Origin: JAGTQI01 sp038868115
GTDB taxonomy: Archaea; Thermoproteota; Bathyarchaeia; Bathyarchaeales; Bathycorpusculaceae
DNA: 64,000 nucleotides
Reading direction: 5' to 3'
Assembly (NCBI GenBank): GCA_038868115.1
Contig: JAWBXA010000004.1
Span: 8,159-72,158, forward strand
Part shown: positions 40,519 to 49,780 of the stretch, in pieces
Layout of the letters: the number at the start of each line of letters is the position of its first letter
Position numbering within the stretch: the first letter of the stretch is position 1
Position numbers and translations under genes: made by a program
The notes under the pieces: model-generated
What the model saw: only the letters and a program-made list of their open reading frames with translations
Told to the model about the DNA's origin: nothing
The model's database searches: none

Positions 40519-41178
40519 TTGGTGTTTCCAGCAGAGACAGAGGAGCGCGTTAAACGTAGAGCTTTGATCGTATGCCAAGAACACTTAAGGAAAGTGCTGG
40601 ATCTAACACGGAAAGTTCCCCAAATGATTGAATGCTTCATAAAAAATGATAAGACACGGGCAAAACAAATCTATAACGAAATTAGAATGGGTGAAGAAGA
40701 CGTTGACAATGCTAGACGCCTAGTTTCCCGCGAGCTTGCAGAGATAGGCGCCATACTCCTAAGCCGAGAAGACTTTTTAAGATTCACAAATTTGGCTGGG
40801 GAAATTGCTGACTTCTCTGAAGGAATAGCCTTCCGTATCCTCGAAATAATGGAGCACAATTGGAACGTGCCAGCAGAGATAAAAAAGGGCCTTTTGAAGC
40901 TTTCAGAAGCCTCACTGGAAACAGTGCTTAAACTAAGGGAAACAATGATGGTCTTAGCTTATGGTTCCGAGAAAGCTATGGAAAAAGCCAGCGAGGTCGA
41001 ATCGGCGGAACGCGTCGTCGATGAGCTTTATCGAACTCTTGAGATAAAACTTCTAAACAGCAAGCTAGAAATCCCGGCGCTCATACTTTTGAGAGACGTT
41101 CTACAACTTTTGGAGGACTTCGCCGATAAAGCTGAAGACGCTGCAGACGCTGCAAGAGCCTTATCCTTCATAATGTAA
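40519..41178 (+). CDS. DUF47 (PhoU-like) family protein, intact copy
   Basis: The 219-residue all-helical protein with EERVKRRALIVCQEHLRKVLDLTRKV, DNARRLVSRELAEIGAILLSREDFLRF, and ILEIMEHNWNVPAEIKKGLLKL ends with DFADKAEDAADAARAL. DUF47 proteins resemble PhoU and usually accompany Pit phosphate transporters. None is adjacent here. Its C-terminal half has the same pattern as the broken copy at 1479-1833. It lies 28 bases upstream of endA, so the two may be co-transcribed. The start is TTG at 40519; the line upstream holds no better ATG. Confidence 0.75.
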   Translation: MVFPAETEERVKRRALIVCQEHLRKVLDLTRKVPQMIECFIKNDKTRAKQIYNEIRMGEEDVDNARRLVSRELAEIGAILLSREDFLRFTNLAGEIADFSEGIAFRILEIMEHNWNVPAEIKKGLLKLSEASLETVLKLRETMMVLAYGSEKAMEKASEVESAERVVDELYRTLEIKLLNSKLEIPALILLRDVLQLLEDFADKAEDAADAARALSFIM

Positions 41179-41206
41179 TGTAATACAAAGCAAAGGGACA
41201 AAAACA

Positions 41207-41764
41207 GTGCCAAGAAAAATACCAGTAGAATTAATCGAAAACTTTCTAGTAGTTTGGAACCCAAGCGACGGGTCTGAACTTTACAAGATAGGTTTTTATG
41301 GTAAGCCGCTTGGAATATCAAAACCGAAAATTCCAGAGTTTAATGTTCCATTAATTTTAGATTTAATGGAGGGTTTATACCTCGCCGAGAAAGAAATAAT
41401 AGCTGTTTACGAGGGCACGGAAAAAACCCGCGTAAGTCTCAAAAAACTTCGGCAAAAAGCCAGAACATTATATGAGGAGTTTGACGAGAAATATGCTGTT
41501 TACCGCGACTTGCGAGATAACGGAATGGTTGTCACACCAGGAATAAAGTTTGGATGCGACTTTGCAGTTTACAAGCATGGACCGGGATTGGAACACGCTC
41601 CTTACATGGTTTCGGTTAAGAAGATTTCATCCGAATTAACAGCCACAGAAATAGTGAAAGCTGGGAGATTGGCGACAACCGTGCGGAAAAGATTCATAAT
41701 AGCGGTGCCAGATTTGGAAAAGGGAAAAATAAGGTACCTAATATTTAAGTGGTTTAAGGCATAG
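41207..41764 (+). CDS. endA: tRNA-splicing endonuclease EndA
   Basis: The 185-residue protein has the catalytic triad of the archaeal enzyme: Tyr in FGCDFAVYKHGPG, His in GLEHAPY (near residues 120-135), and Lys in AGRLATTVRKRFI, with the ISSELTATEIVKAGR helix between. It cuts the bulge-helix-bulge at both exon-intron borders. Three tRNA substrates in this window (21251, 21430, 58007) carry introns, including a non-canonical D-arm site. Enzymes that accept relaxed motifs are often heterotetrameric with a second subunit; none is adjacent here. The start is GTG at 41207. Confidence 0.92.
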   Translation: MPRKIPVELIENFLVVWNPSDGSELYKIGFYGKPLGISKPKIPEFNVPLILDLMEGLYLAEKEIIAVYEGTEKTRVSLKKLRQKARTLYEEFDEKYAVYRDLRDNGMVVTPGIKFGCDFAVYKHGPGLEHAPYMVSVKKISSELTATEIVKAGRLATTVRKRFIIAVPDLEKGKIRYLIFKWFKA

Positions 41765-42161
41765 CTACATCTTTCTTTCAGCACTTTTCATAATTATTTG
41801 GAGAAGCTCTTCTTCTAAAGTTAATCCAGCTTCGGATTTTCAACAATTCTCCCCAGCTCCACGCCTTCTGTGTTAAAAATTAGAATTAAGGGATTTGTCC
41901 ACGTTAAATGTTTCAACCTCTGGTGTCTTCCGACAACGATACTGAAACTGGGATGTTGGCGCCGCAGTCTTTGCACCATTCAGCGGAAAAGACAACCACT
42001 ACAACATTGTTTGCGAGCTTTTTAATTTGCTAGCCGCCTCCGAGTTTGGGGTGTATGCCTTCTTCCGTCAAGAAATCTTTGCGAAAGGGTTTGCTAATAT
42101 TAGCGAAGTATTGATTTACATGAACTGTTCTCTGTTTGACCTGCTTCAAGCCGATTTTCAT
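41765..42161 (-). pseudogene. Decayed thioredoxin-family gene
   Basis: The gap between endA and the nucleotidyltransferase reads on the minus strand as MKIGLKQVKQRTVHVNQYFANISKPFRKDF, a stop (TAG), then QIKKLANNVVVVVFSAEWCKDCG with the redox motif WCKDC. Beyond this come a frame change, WTNPLILIFNTEGVELGRIVENPKL, another shift, and LTLEEELLQIIMKSAERK to the stop at 41765. The order is that of a thioredoxin domain, beta-WCxxC-...-proline loop-beta-helix. At least one stop and two frameshifts show loss of function. It begins 2 bases after the nucleotidyltransferase stop, so it was the second gene of that operon. Confidence 0.7.
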
Positions 42162-42163
42162 TT

Positions 42164-43444
42164 TTAACCCGGCATTATTGTCTGGTTCACAAATTCGCCT
42201 TTAATATATTGGTGGGGATAAATTTTTGTCGCCTTTAGAAGACAGCCTTCGGCTATTGTGACGTCGTCTGCTATGACCGAAATTTCGCTTATTTTTGTTG
42301 GTTTTCTTGCACTAGAACAAATTGTCACATGTCTCCCTATAATGCTGTCTTTTATTTCGGCTTTCGCCTTTATTATGGCTCTATCCATTATGGCAGAGTT
42401 TTCTATGGTCACTCCGTCCTCTATCTTGGTGTAGTTGTCGATGCACGAGTTTGCGATGCGCACTCCTTCGCCTATTTCGCAGTGCCGCCCAATTAAAACT
42501 GAGCCTTCGACCTTAATTTTTCCCTCTTTAATCCTCCTTATGATTTCCTTTCGACGCTCAATGGATTCTGGACTTTCGCCTTGAACCCAAACCCTTGTTT
42601 TTTCATCTATCCTACCGCCAAAGTCGGTAAGCGAGGAGAAGCGTCCTTCAAGCACGTCTCTCATGGCTTCCAAGTAGCGTTTTGGAGTGCCGACATCATA
42701 CCAATTTCCCTTTAAAACGTAACCATAAACTGGTCTGCCGGTCTCAATTACGTATGGGATAAAGTCGTAGCCGAAATCCAATCGTTTCCGCTCTTTCATC
42801 AACTTTTTAACGTCTTTTTCCTTGAAAATTCGTCTTATTTCAGGAGAAACCATGTATAAGCCGGTGTTAGCAAGATTTGACGGTGCTTCTTTTGGCGTTG
42901 GCTTTTCCACAAACTCTCGGATTCTCATGTCTTTGTCTATGTCAGCTATTCCATAACCCTCAACATCTTCAACCTCTCTGAGGGCTATTGTTATAACCGC
43001 CTCTTTCTTGCAGTGAAATTCAATAAGTTCTTTCAAATCGACGTCAAATATGTTGTCTCCTTGCACTGCAAACACGGGGTCTCTCACGTTGTAGTATTCT
43101 ATGTTTATTCTTGCCGAGTCAGCGCTTCCCAAATCGTCTATGTTCGGCTGATATTTGATGTGCACACGAGGTGTTATGCCATATCGAGCTGAAAAGCCAT
43201 AACCAGACTCGAAGTAGTCGTGTAAATCCCTGTAATTTGTGTAGCCCTTAACACCGAAGATGAAATTTCTTATCCCCTGACGAGCAAGGGACAATAGCGA
43301 GAATTCTATCAGAGGTCTGTTTAGTAGACGAATGCATGCCTTGCTGGTTTCTGCTGTTAACGGTAATAGCCTTGTGGCCTTACCTCCTACCGGAATTATC
43401 ACCCTTAGTCTTTCTGGTTCATAGTTGTAGCGCAAAAGCTTCAC
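42164..43444 (-). CDS. Sugar-1-phosphate nucleotidyltransferase with left-handed beta-helix
   Basis: The 426-residue protein has an N-terminal pyrophosphorylase domain with VIIPVGGKATRLLPLTAETSKACIRLLNRPLIEF (the GG..RL...K motif), VQGDNIFDVDL and VEKPT. It ends with a C-terminal hexapeptide-repeat beta helix from about residue 310 (SVLIGRHCEIGEGVRIANSCIDNYTKIEDG). It makes NDP-sugars such as GDP-mannose or dTDP/UDP-glucose; the specific sugar is uncertain. Sugar phosphates may come from the isomerase at 35983. Confidence 0.8.
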   Translation of the reverse strand: MKLLRYNYEPERLRVIIPVGGKATRLLPLTAETSKACIRLLNRPLIEFSLLSLARQGIRNFIFGVKGYTNYRDLHDYFESGYGFSARYGITPRVHIKYQPNIDDLGSADSARINIEYYNVRDPVFAVQGDNIFDVDLKELIEFHCKKEAVITIALREVEDVEGYGIADIDKDMRIREFVEKPTPKEAPSNLANTGLYMVSPEIRRIFKEKDVKKLMKERKRLDFGYDFIPYVIETGRPVYGYVLKGNWYDVGTPKRYLEAMRDVLEGRFSSLTDFGGRIDEKTRVWVQGESPESIERRKEIIRRIKEGKIKVEGSVLIGRHCEIGEGVRIANSCIDNYTKIEDGVTIENSAIMDRAIIKAKAEIKDSIIGRHVTICSSARKPTKISEISVIADDVTIAEGCLLKATKIYPHQYIKGEFVNQTIMPG

Positions 43445-43549
43445 CAGCTTTTACAATGCATATTATGGCTGTGCGTATTAAATTTTCTAAAGGAAACGCG
43501 AATTTTATAACTAAAGCCAAATTATTCCAGTACGAAAGGTTCGAGCATC

Positions 43550-44419
43550 ATGAACAAAATCGCTGGTTTCATCCATCTGATGCGACCCGTAAACTGTTTA
43601 ATGATGGGTTTCGCGGTCATAGTTGGGGCTGCAATCGTAAACTCAAAAGTTTTGGCATATTCAGCGGACAGCCTCACATACGGGTTTTTAACTGGTTTTC
43701 TGCTAACGGGGGCAGCCATGACTATAAACGACTATTACGATAGGGAAATAGACACCATAAACGAGCCTTCTAGACCTATCCCAAGCGGCGTGATCAAACC
43801 AAGTGAGGCTCTTGTCTTTGCCCTTTTGCTCACAGCATCTGGCTTAACCACTACAACCATCACATGTGTTGCTACAAAGTCCATTCACTGTTTTTTGGCA
43901 GCCTTAATTTTCTGGCTTATTTCGGTAGCGTACACCACCTTCGGAAAACGAACCGGGCTTTTGGGAAACTTTCTGGTTAGCGCGTGTGTTTCAGCTCCTT
44001 TTGTCTATGGAAGCTTAGCTGTAACTAACAAAGTTGTGTTAAATGTGTGGATTTTTGTTTCCATAGTTTTTCTTTCAAACACAGGAAGAGAAATAACGAA
44101 AGGTATCGCTGACGTTGAAGGGGATAAAGCGCGAAACGTGCGTACTTTAGCTGTACTTTTTGGCCCCCGCAAAGCTGCGATAGCCGCTTCCATTTTTTAC
44201 TTGTCGGCCGTGGCTTTGACCCCGCTGCCGCCGGCCCTAAATCTTGTTTCAGCATGGTTTATCCCCATAGTAGTCATAACAGATGCAGGATTGGTGGCAT
44301 CCTCAGTTTCAATTTTAAGGGATTATACAAGGGAGAACGCCAAAAAAGTGAAAAATCATGTTTTGTTATACTTTTTTGTAGGACTTATCGCCTTCGTGGC
44401 AGGAAGTTTGTTGCGTTAA
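43550..44419 (+). CDS. Digeranylgeranylglyceryl phosphate synthase (UbiA family)
   Basis: The 289-residue membrane prenyltransferase has about eight helices. The first Asp-rich site NDYYDREID lies near residues 61-69 and the second is GIADVEGDKARN near 182-193, with SGVIKP in between. It adds the second geranylgeranyl chain to geranylgeranylglyceryl phosphate, the last prenylation in archaeal membrane lipid synthesis. The start is ATG at 43550, and it diverges from the nucleotidyltransferase gene. Confidence 0.9.
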   Translation: MNKIAGFIHLMRPVNCLMMGFAVIVGAAIVNSKVLAYSADSLTYGFLTGFLLTGAAMTINDYYDREIDTINEPSRPIPSGVIKPSEALVFALLLTASGLTTTTITCVATKSIHCFLAALIFWLISVAYTTFGKRTGLLGNFLVSACVSAPFVYGSLAVTNKVVLNVWIFVSIVFLSNTGREITKGIADVEGDKARNVRTLAVLFGPRKAAIAASIFYLSAVALTPLPPALNLVSAWFIPIVVITDAGLVASSVSILRDYTRENAKKVKNHVLLYFFVGLIAFVAGSLLR

Positions 44420-44508
44420 AATTGTCCACGCTTAACGTTCTCGAAGTTGGAATTATAAGTACTCCCAGCTATTACTTTAATTGACGAGTCGAATGCGAAG
44501 TGCTATAA

Positions 44509-44955
44509 TTGCATGGCGAAGAAGAAGGCAAACTTGAGTACGCCCTCCGCGGGAAAGCCTGGAAGGTTTACTGGCTTCTCTTGAAAAACGGGCGACCAAT
44601 GAGCGTACGCGAGATTCAAAAGGCTTTACATCTCAGCAGTCCAAGCGTGGCACAACACCATTTAGAGCAACTGCGGGAAATGGGACTAGTTCAAAAACAA
44701 GAGGTAGGCGGCCACTATTACCTTGTAGGCGAAGTTAAAATTGGCGTGCTCCGCCACTTTGTTAGGCTGGGCAAACTTCTCTTTCCAAGATACTTATTTT
44801 ACGCTGTTTTCTCCACAACCTTCTACGTGACCTACCTTATACTTTCCATGCCTAATTTCACAAGAGAAAGCTTGTTCTTCACAATTTTTGGAGCCATTGT
44901 CTCAGCAATATTTTGGTATGAAACTGTACGGGTGTGGTCGTTGAAGCCGTTCTAA
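44509..44955 (+). CDS. Winged-helix regulator with C-terminal membrane helices
   Basis: The 148-residue protein has an ArsR/MarR-like winged helix at residues 8-75 (GKAWKVYWLLLKNGRPMSVREIQKALHLSSPSVAQHHLEQLREMGLVQKQEVGGHYYL). Two transmembrane helices follow (LFYAVFSTTFYVTYLILSM, LFFTIFGAIVSAIFWY). The start is TTG at 44509. It is therefore a membrane-tethered DNA-binding protein. It lies 70 bases upstream of the beta-propeller gene and could sense its extracytoplasmic state, but this is inference. Confidence 0.75.
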   Translation: MHGEEEGKLEYALRGKAWKVYWLLLKNGRPMSVREIQKALHLSSPSVAQHHLEQLREMGLVQKQEVGGHYYLVGEVKIGVLRHFVRLGKLLFPRYLFYAVFSTTFYVTYLILSMPNFTRESLFFTIFGAIVSAIFWYETVRVWSLKPF

Positions 44956-45025
44956 CCATTAGACAGGTTGTACCAAAAATTAGGATAAAATAAAAGGAAG
45001 CAACATTTTGAAACGGTGAAACACG

Positions 45026-46894
45026 TTGTTAAGCGAGGTTAAAAGGCGGGCGGCAACTTACAGTTTAGCAGCAGTCTTAATCGCCCTAATATTAGGGGCA
45101 TTATGCCATAACTTTGGAATGCAACCATTAGGAAACCAGAACCAGCCTTCTCCACAACCATCGCCACAACCGTCACCTGAGCAACCTCAGTCTTCAAGGC
45201 AGTTTCTGAAAACCTTTTCTTCTTATAAGGAGCTGTTAACCTTTCTATTAGAAAATTCAAACATTAACCGGACCTATCCGTATTTAAGCCCACTCGACAT
45301 GAACGCCCTAGCGAATTTTATGCGCTCGCAACCAATATACACAGGTCCCAGCGTTGAAATTGAATATTCGACTACAAATGTGCAGGTTATAGGAGTCGAC
45401 GAAGCTGATATCGTAAAGACTGACGGCACATATGTCTATGCAATAGCTGGTAGCAGCATCTATATCGTAAAGGCCTATCCCCCAGAAAACACCACCTTAA
45501 TGTCAAAAATAGCATACGAAAACAACACGTATCCAGCCGGCTTATTCATAAGCACAGATGGCAATAAGCTTGCGGTTTTGGGAAGTAAATATCGCTTCGT
45601 TCCATTACAAATTTCTCCATGGCGGTATTACTATTTCCACTACAATATTATCGATGTAAAATCGTTCATCCACATCTATGATATTACAAACAAGTCAAGC
45701 CCGGTCTTGATAAAAGATTTCATGATGAGCGGGAGCTATTTTAACTCAAGGATGATAGGCGAGTACGTATACGCCATTATAAGCCAGCCAGTATACATAA
45801 TCTACGACACAGTCATCCTCCCGAAAATTTATTCGAAAGATGGAATTAAAGAGATTGAAGTCACAAAAATATACTATTCAAACGTGTCTGAGGAACGCTA
45901 CGCTTTCACAACCATCATCGCCTTGAACATAATGAACGAGACTGAAGAGCCGAACACTTTAACTATAATGATTGGAGGAACAAGCAACCTATACGTCTCA
46001 TTAAACAACATTTACATAACATTCCACAGCTTTAATTGGCGGACAAACATTACCTCACCTTGGCAAACAACCATTTACAGAATAAGGATAGAAAACAGAA
46101 CCATAAGTTGGGAAGCAACGGGCACTGTGCCAGGACATGAAATTAACCAGTTTGCCATGGACGAATACGATAACTACTTTAGAATAGCAACCATGAAGCT
46201 GGTTAATGGGGTAGTTCAAAACGACTTGTACATACTGGACATGAATCTAACAATGGTCGGAAACTTAACAGATATAGCGCCTAACGAAACCTTAGACTCG
46301 GCAAGATTCATCGGAAAACGCTGCTACTTAACAACATCAGTTCGGAGAATAGACCCGTTCTTTGTCATAGATGTTAAAAACCCGTGCGCTCCGAAGATTT
46401 TAGGCAGTTTGAAAATTCCTGGTTTCACTAGGTACCTGCATCCATATGATGAAACACGTTTGATTGGCGTCGGCATAGACGAAAGAAATAGGGTGCAGAT
46501 ACTACTGTTTGATGTGAGTAATGTTAGTAATCCAATAACGGTCGGTAACTTTACGGTTATAGGGGAACGTTCAGACACGCCAGTTTTGTGGGAACATAAA
46601 GCGTTTCTATTTGACAAAGAAAAGGAGTTACTGGTTATACCATTGTCTATTTACGACTATGCGAACGGTTTCTTTTGGCAAGGAGTCTACATATTCAACA
46701 CAACAGACTATGCACTTACGTTTAAAGGAAATGCCACGCATTTAGAAGGTGGCACCAACTGGTGGTGGGACTATGCTTACCATATTAAAAGATCCTTATA
46801 CATTGAGGACGTGCTTTACACGGTGTCTGAAATGAAGCTGAAGATAAACTGGTTGAAAGATCTATCGCCAAGAGAGGAAATTGTCTTCTCCTAA
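45026..46894 (+). CDS. Membrane-anchored beta-propeller protein (COG4880-like)
   Basis: The 622-residue protein has an N-terminal anchor (AATYSLAAVLIALILGALCHNF, residues 9-30), and a Pro/Gln/Ser-rich linker (PSPQPSPQPSP repeats). A long propeller follows with NVQVIGVDEADIVKTDGTYVYAIAGSSIYIVKAYPP near residue 118, the signature opening of this archaeal family, then repeated Asp/Asn-rich blades. It is extracytoplasmic. The function of the family is unknown; binding or protease roles have been proposed, not shown. The start is TTG at 45026. It overlaps the convergent CDF gene by 4 bases. Confidence 0.8.
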   Translation: MLSEVKRRAATYSLAAVLIALILGALCHNFGMQPLGNQNQPSPQPSPQPSPEQPQSSRQFLKTFSSYKELLTFLLENSNINRTYPYLSPLDMNALANFMRSQPIYTGPSVEIEYSTTNVQVIGVDEADIVKTDGTYVYAIAGSSIYIVKAYPPENTTLMSKIAYENNTYPAGLFISTDGNKLAVLGSKYRFVPLQISPWRYYYFHYNIIDVKSFIHIYDITNKSSPVLIKDFMMSGSYFNSRMIGEYVYAIISQPVYIIYDTVILPKIYSKDGIKEIEVTKIYYSNVSEERYAFTTIIALNIMNETEEPNTLTIMIGGTSNLYVSLNNIYITFHSFNWRTNITSPWQTTIYRIRIENRTISWEATGTVPGHEINQFAMDEYDNYFRIATMKLVNGVVQNDLYILDMNLTMVGNLTDIAPNETLDSARFIGKRCYLTTSVRRIDPFFVIDVKNPCAPKILGSLKIPGFTRYLHPYDETRLIGVGIDERNRVQILLFDVSNVSNPITVGNFTVIGERSDTPVLWEHKAFLFDKEKELLVIPLSIYDYANGFFWQGVYIFNTTDYALTFKGNATHLEGGTNWWWDYAYHIKRSLYIEDVLYTVSEMKLKINWLKDLSPREEIVFS

Positions 46895-48258
46895 ACTTCT
46901 TCCTTTTTTGGCTCCATGTGAACTGTAACTATGGTTTCCGTGAACCTCTTTTTTATTCCATTTTCAATTTTTGATGCCACTTTGTGGGCTTCCTCTATTG
47001 AGATTTGGCTGACGAAACAGCAGTCTATGTTTATGTAGCGTTTCCCGCCAACAACATATGTGGCTATTCTTTTTACGGTGAACATTTGTTGGAAGCTTTC
47101 AGCCGTCTTGTAGATTATCTGCTGGATTTCGCCTTCGTTTACAGCGGGTCCCCTCTGTTTAGTGTTGAATGGTTCTATGTGGACTGTCATATTCCCGATG
47201 TTGGCTAACTTTTCTGTTAGTTTACCCTCTATTTTTTCCGCGAGCTCGTGAGCCTGATGCACCGACAGGGCGGGGTCGACACGGGCATGCAGCGTTACGT
47301 AAAGTTTACCATGAGTGTAAACGACGTTTACCTCGTGGACTTCTTTAATGCCTTCAACCTCTCCAGCCAGCTTTTCTACAAGCCTTGTGGTTGGCATCTC
47401 TTTTTCTGGCGGCTCCATGTGAATTAAGACTTCAGCGTTTCCTAAGACAGTTTTTAGTCGCTCTTCCACTTGCGATGCAAGCATGTGAGCTTCTTCTAAG
47501 CTCATGTAGTCTGGAACTTGTATGGTGGCATCAACAAAGGTTTTGTCTCCAGCTCTCCTAACTTTCAATACCTTAACGGTTGAAACTCCCAGTGTTGAGA
47601 CCATCTCTTTTCGTACTTTGTCTGCAACATCCCTTGAAACTGCGTCGCTCAACTCCATCCCGCTTGTTCTCACCAGCCTAATGCTCAGATAACCTATAGC
47701 AGCGCTTAAAATGAGAGAGGCAACAGCATCGGATATTGGAAAGCCTAATGTGGCAAGTCCAAAGCCTAAAAGGGCAATGATGGTTGAGCCTAAATCTGCT
47801 AAGGCATGGTAAAATCCAGCCCTAGCGGTGACACTTTCCATCTCCACAAAGTGCAGCACTTTAACCCTTAAAATATCTATGCAGAAGGTGTAACCTATTG
47901 CAGCGAAACCAGCCAGCTCCCACTCCGGGTTTAAAGACTCCCCATGTAAAAGCCTTTGAACAGCCCTGATAATTAGGAGAACGGCTGTCCCGAAAAGTAT
48001 AACTCCACCAACAAGTCCACCGAGCGGTTCAATTTTCTCGTGTCCATACATGTGTTCCTCGTCCGGTGGCTTTAAGGAGGCTTTGGCTGCCACTAAAAGA
48101 ATTAGCATTGAAACTGCATCCAATAGAGCGTGCATGCCGTCGCTTAAGATAGCTAGGCTGCCAACAGCCAAACCCAAAACAACTTCCACGATCACCACGC
48201 TGGATATGGCTATGGCTGAAATTTTTAGGCTTCTAAGCCCCGTCTCTCTTAAAGGCAT
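46891..48258 (-). CDS. Cation diffusion facilitator with three C-terminal metal-binding modules
   Basis: The 455-residue protein has six N-terminal helices with the CDF metal site SDGMHALLDAVS near residue 40 and HALADLGSTIIA near 157. Three consecutive cytoplasmic ZT-dimer-like domains follow (about 215-290, 300-375, 380-455), each ending in a metal-dimer motif of the type VHMEP or VHIEP (IHMEPPEKE, VHIEPFNTK, VHMEPKKEE). Most CDF exporters have one such domain. It exports Zn, Co, Fe or similar metals. It is single on its strand, downstream-side of the propeller gene. Confidence 0.85.
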   Translation of the reverse strand: MPLRETGLRSLKISAIAISSVVIVEVVLGLAVGSLAILSDGMHALLDAVSMLILLVAAKASLKPPDEEHMYGHEKIEPLGGLVGGVILFGTAVLLIIRAVQRLLHGESLNPEWELAGFAAIGYTFCIDILRVKVLHFVEMESVTARAGFYHALADLGSTIIALLGFGLATLGFPISDAVASLILSAAIGYLSIRLVRTSGMELSDAVSRDVADKVRKEMVSTLGVSTVKVLKVRRAGDKTFVDATIQVPDYMSLEEAHMLASQVEERLKTVLGNAEVLIHMEPPEKEMPTTRLVEKLAGEVEGIKEVHEVNVVYTHGKLYVTLHARVDPALSVHQAHELAEKIEGKLTEKLANIGNMTVHIEPFNTKQRGPAVNEGEIQQIIYKTAESFQQMFTVKRIATYVVGGKRYINIDCCFVSQISIEEAHKVASKIENGIKKRFTETIVTVHMEPKKEEV

Positions 48259-48465
48259 TTATCCATCAAATAGATTGCCCAGCCCTTGGGATTTAAGGAT
48301 TGTGAAGCAAGGCTTAGCAAAACATTTAAAATAATAGCCTTACATGATTATGTGGGTATCAAATTGCAAGGTGAACGCTTTAACCCAGCAACATAAATCT
48401 CAGAAAATTTCCACCAAACCCCCTAGACCCGTTTCTTCTGAACTTTTTGAAGGAGACGCAAGATA

Positions 48466-49758
48466 ATGAGCGCAAGCGATATTCTGGATGGAAAGCTGAC
48501 CGAACACGAGGTTGAGATAAAAGGATGGCTTGTCAATAAACGCTCTAGCGGCGGAGTCCAATTCCTAATAATACGTGACGGAACAGGCTTCATACAAGCA
48601 ACCATCCATAAAGACGAGGTTTCAGCAAAAGTTTTCGAATACGCGGAGAGACTAACTCAGGAATCCTCTATAATATTGAGGGGTGTCGTTAAGGAGGATA
48701 AACGTGCACCCGGGGGCTACGAGATAAGGGTTAAGGACTTGCAGATTGTACACTTAGCTGAGCGCGAATATCCACTGGCAAAAAAGGAGCACGGCATAGA
48801 CTTCCTAATGAATTACAGGCAATTGTGGATTAGAAGTCCAAGGCAAACAGCCATCCTAAGGATTAGAGCTGAGGTGATTAAGGCTTGTAGAGACTTTCTC
48901 GACAGCAGAGGCTTTGTCTTAACAGACTCGCCAATATTTACGCCGGCAGCCGTTGAGGGAACAACAACCCTTTTTGAAGTCCCATACTTTGGTGAGAAAG
49001 CCTACCTGACCCAAAGCGGGCAGCTTTATGTTGAAGCCACAATAGCCGCCTTTGGAAAGGTCTACTGTTTCGGTCCAACATTTAGGGCTGAAAAGTCCAA
49101 AACGCCGAGGCATTTAACAGAGTTTTGGATGGTTGAGCCGGAGATAGCCTTCTGCGACTTTGAAGAAAACTTAAAAATTCAAGAGGAAATGGTAACCTAC
49201 ATTGTAAAGCAGGTTTTAGAAAAACGTAGAAGAGAGCTTGAAACTTTAAAGCGAGATATTGCGCCTTTGCAGAAGGTTGAGCCGCCCTTCGAAAGAATAA
49301 GTTATACAGAGGCTGTGGATATGCTGCAGAAGGCTGGTTTCCCCATCCAATGGGGCGAAGACCTTGGGGCACCTCACGAAAGACACATTTCGCTGCAGTT
49401 TGAAAAGCCAGTGTTTGTCCACAGGTACCCAGCCAAGGCGAAAGCCTTCTACATGCAACCAGACCCAGAAAATCCAGAAGTCGTCTTATGCGCTGATTTG
49501 ATGGCGCCTGAGGGCTACGGCGAAATAATAGGTGGGAGCCAACGCATCCACGACCTAAAACTACTCGAGAAGCGCATAGAAGAGTTTGGTTTGCCAAAAC
49601 AAGCCTACGAATGGTATTTAGACTTGCGAAGGTATGGCTCTGTTCCGCACTCTGGCTTTGGATTGGGAATAGAGCGGACGGTCATGTGGATTTGTAAGCT
49701 AAAGCACATACGAGAAACAATCCCCTTCCCAAGAACAATAACCCGCATATACCCATAA
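48466..49758 (+). CDS. asnS: Asparaginyl-tRNA synthetase (class IIb)
   Basis: The 430-residue enzyme has an N-terminal OB anticodon-binding domain (EVEIKGWLVNKRSSGGVQFLIIRDGTGFIQA), motif 2 (FRAEKSKTPRHLTEFWMVEPE) and motif 3 (GFGLGIERTVMWIC near residue 398). It ends PFPRTITRIYP. HLTEFWMVEPE with no proline insertion and GSQRIHDL are typical of archaeal AsnRS rather than AspRS, though the two families are close. AAGGAG precedes the start. Confidence 0.88.
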   Translation: MSASDILDGKLTEHEVEIKGWLVNKRSSGGVQFLIIRDGTGFIQATIHKDEVSAKVFEYAERLTQESSIILRGVVKEDKRAPGGYEIRVKDLQIVHLAEREYPLAKKEHGIDFLMNYRQLWIRSPRQTAILRIRAEVIKACRDFLDSRGFVLTDSPIFTPAAVEGTTTLFEVPYFGEKAYLTQSGQLYVEATIAAFGKVYCFGPTFRAEKSKTPRHLTEFWMVEPEIAFCDFEENLKIQEEMVTYIVKQVLEKRRRELETLKRDIAPLQKVEPPFERISYTEAVDMLQKAGFPIQWGEDLGAPHERHISLQFEKPVFVHRYPAKAKAFYMQPDPENPEVVLCADLMAPEGYGEIIGGSQRIHDLKLLEKRIEEFGLPKQAYEWYLDLRRYGSVPHSGFGLGIERTVMWICKLKHIRETIPFPRTITRIYP

Positions 49759-49780
49759 AGCTAAAAAGTGATTTTGTTTT

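Noticed and set aside
49082..49597. Minus-strand frame of 171 codons inside asnS
   Set aside because: Antisense shadow of AsnRS; Arg/Ser/Cys-rich with no family.
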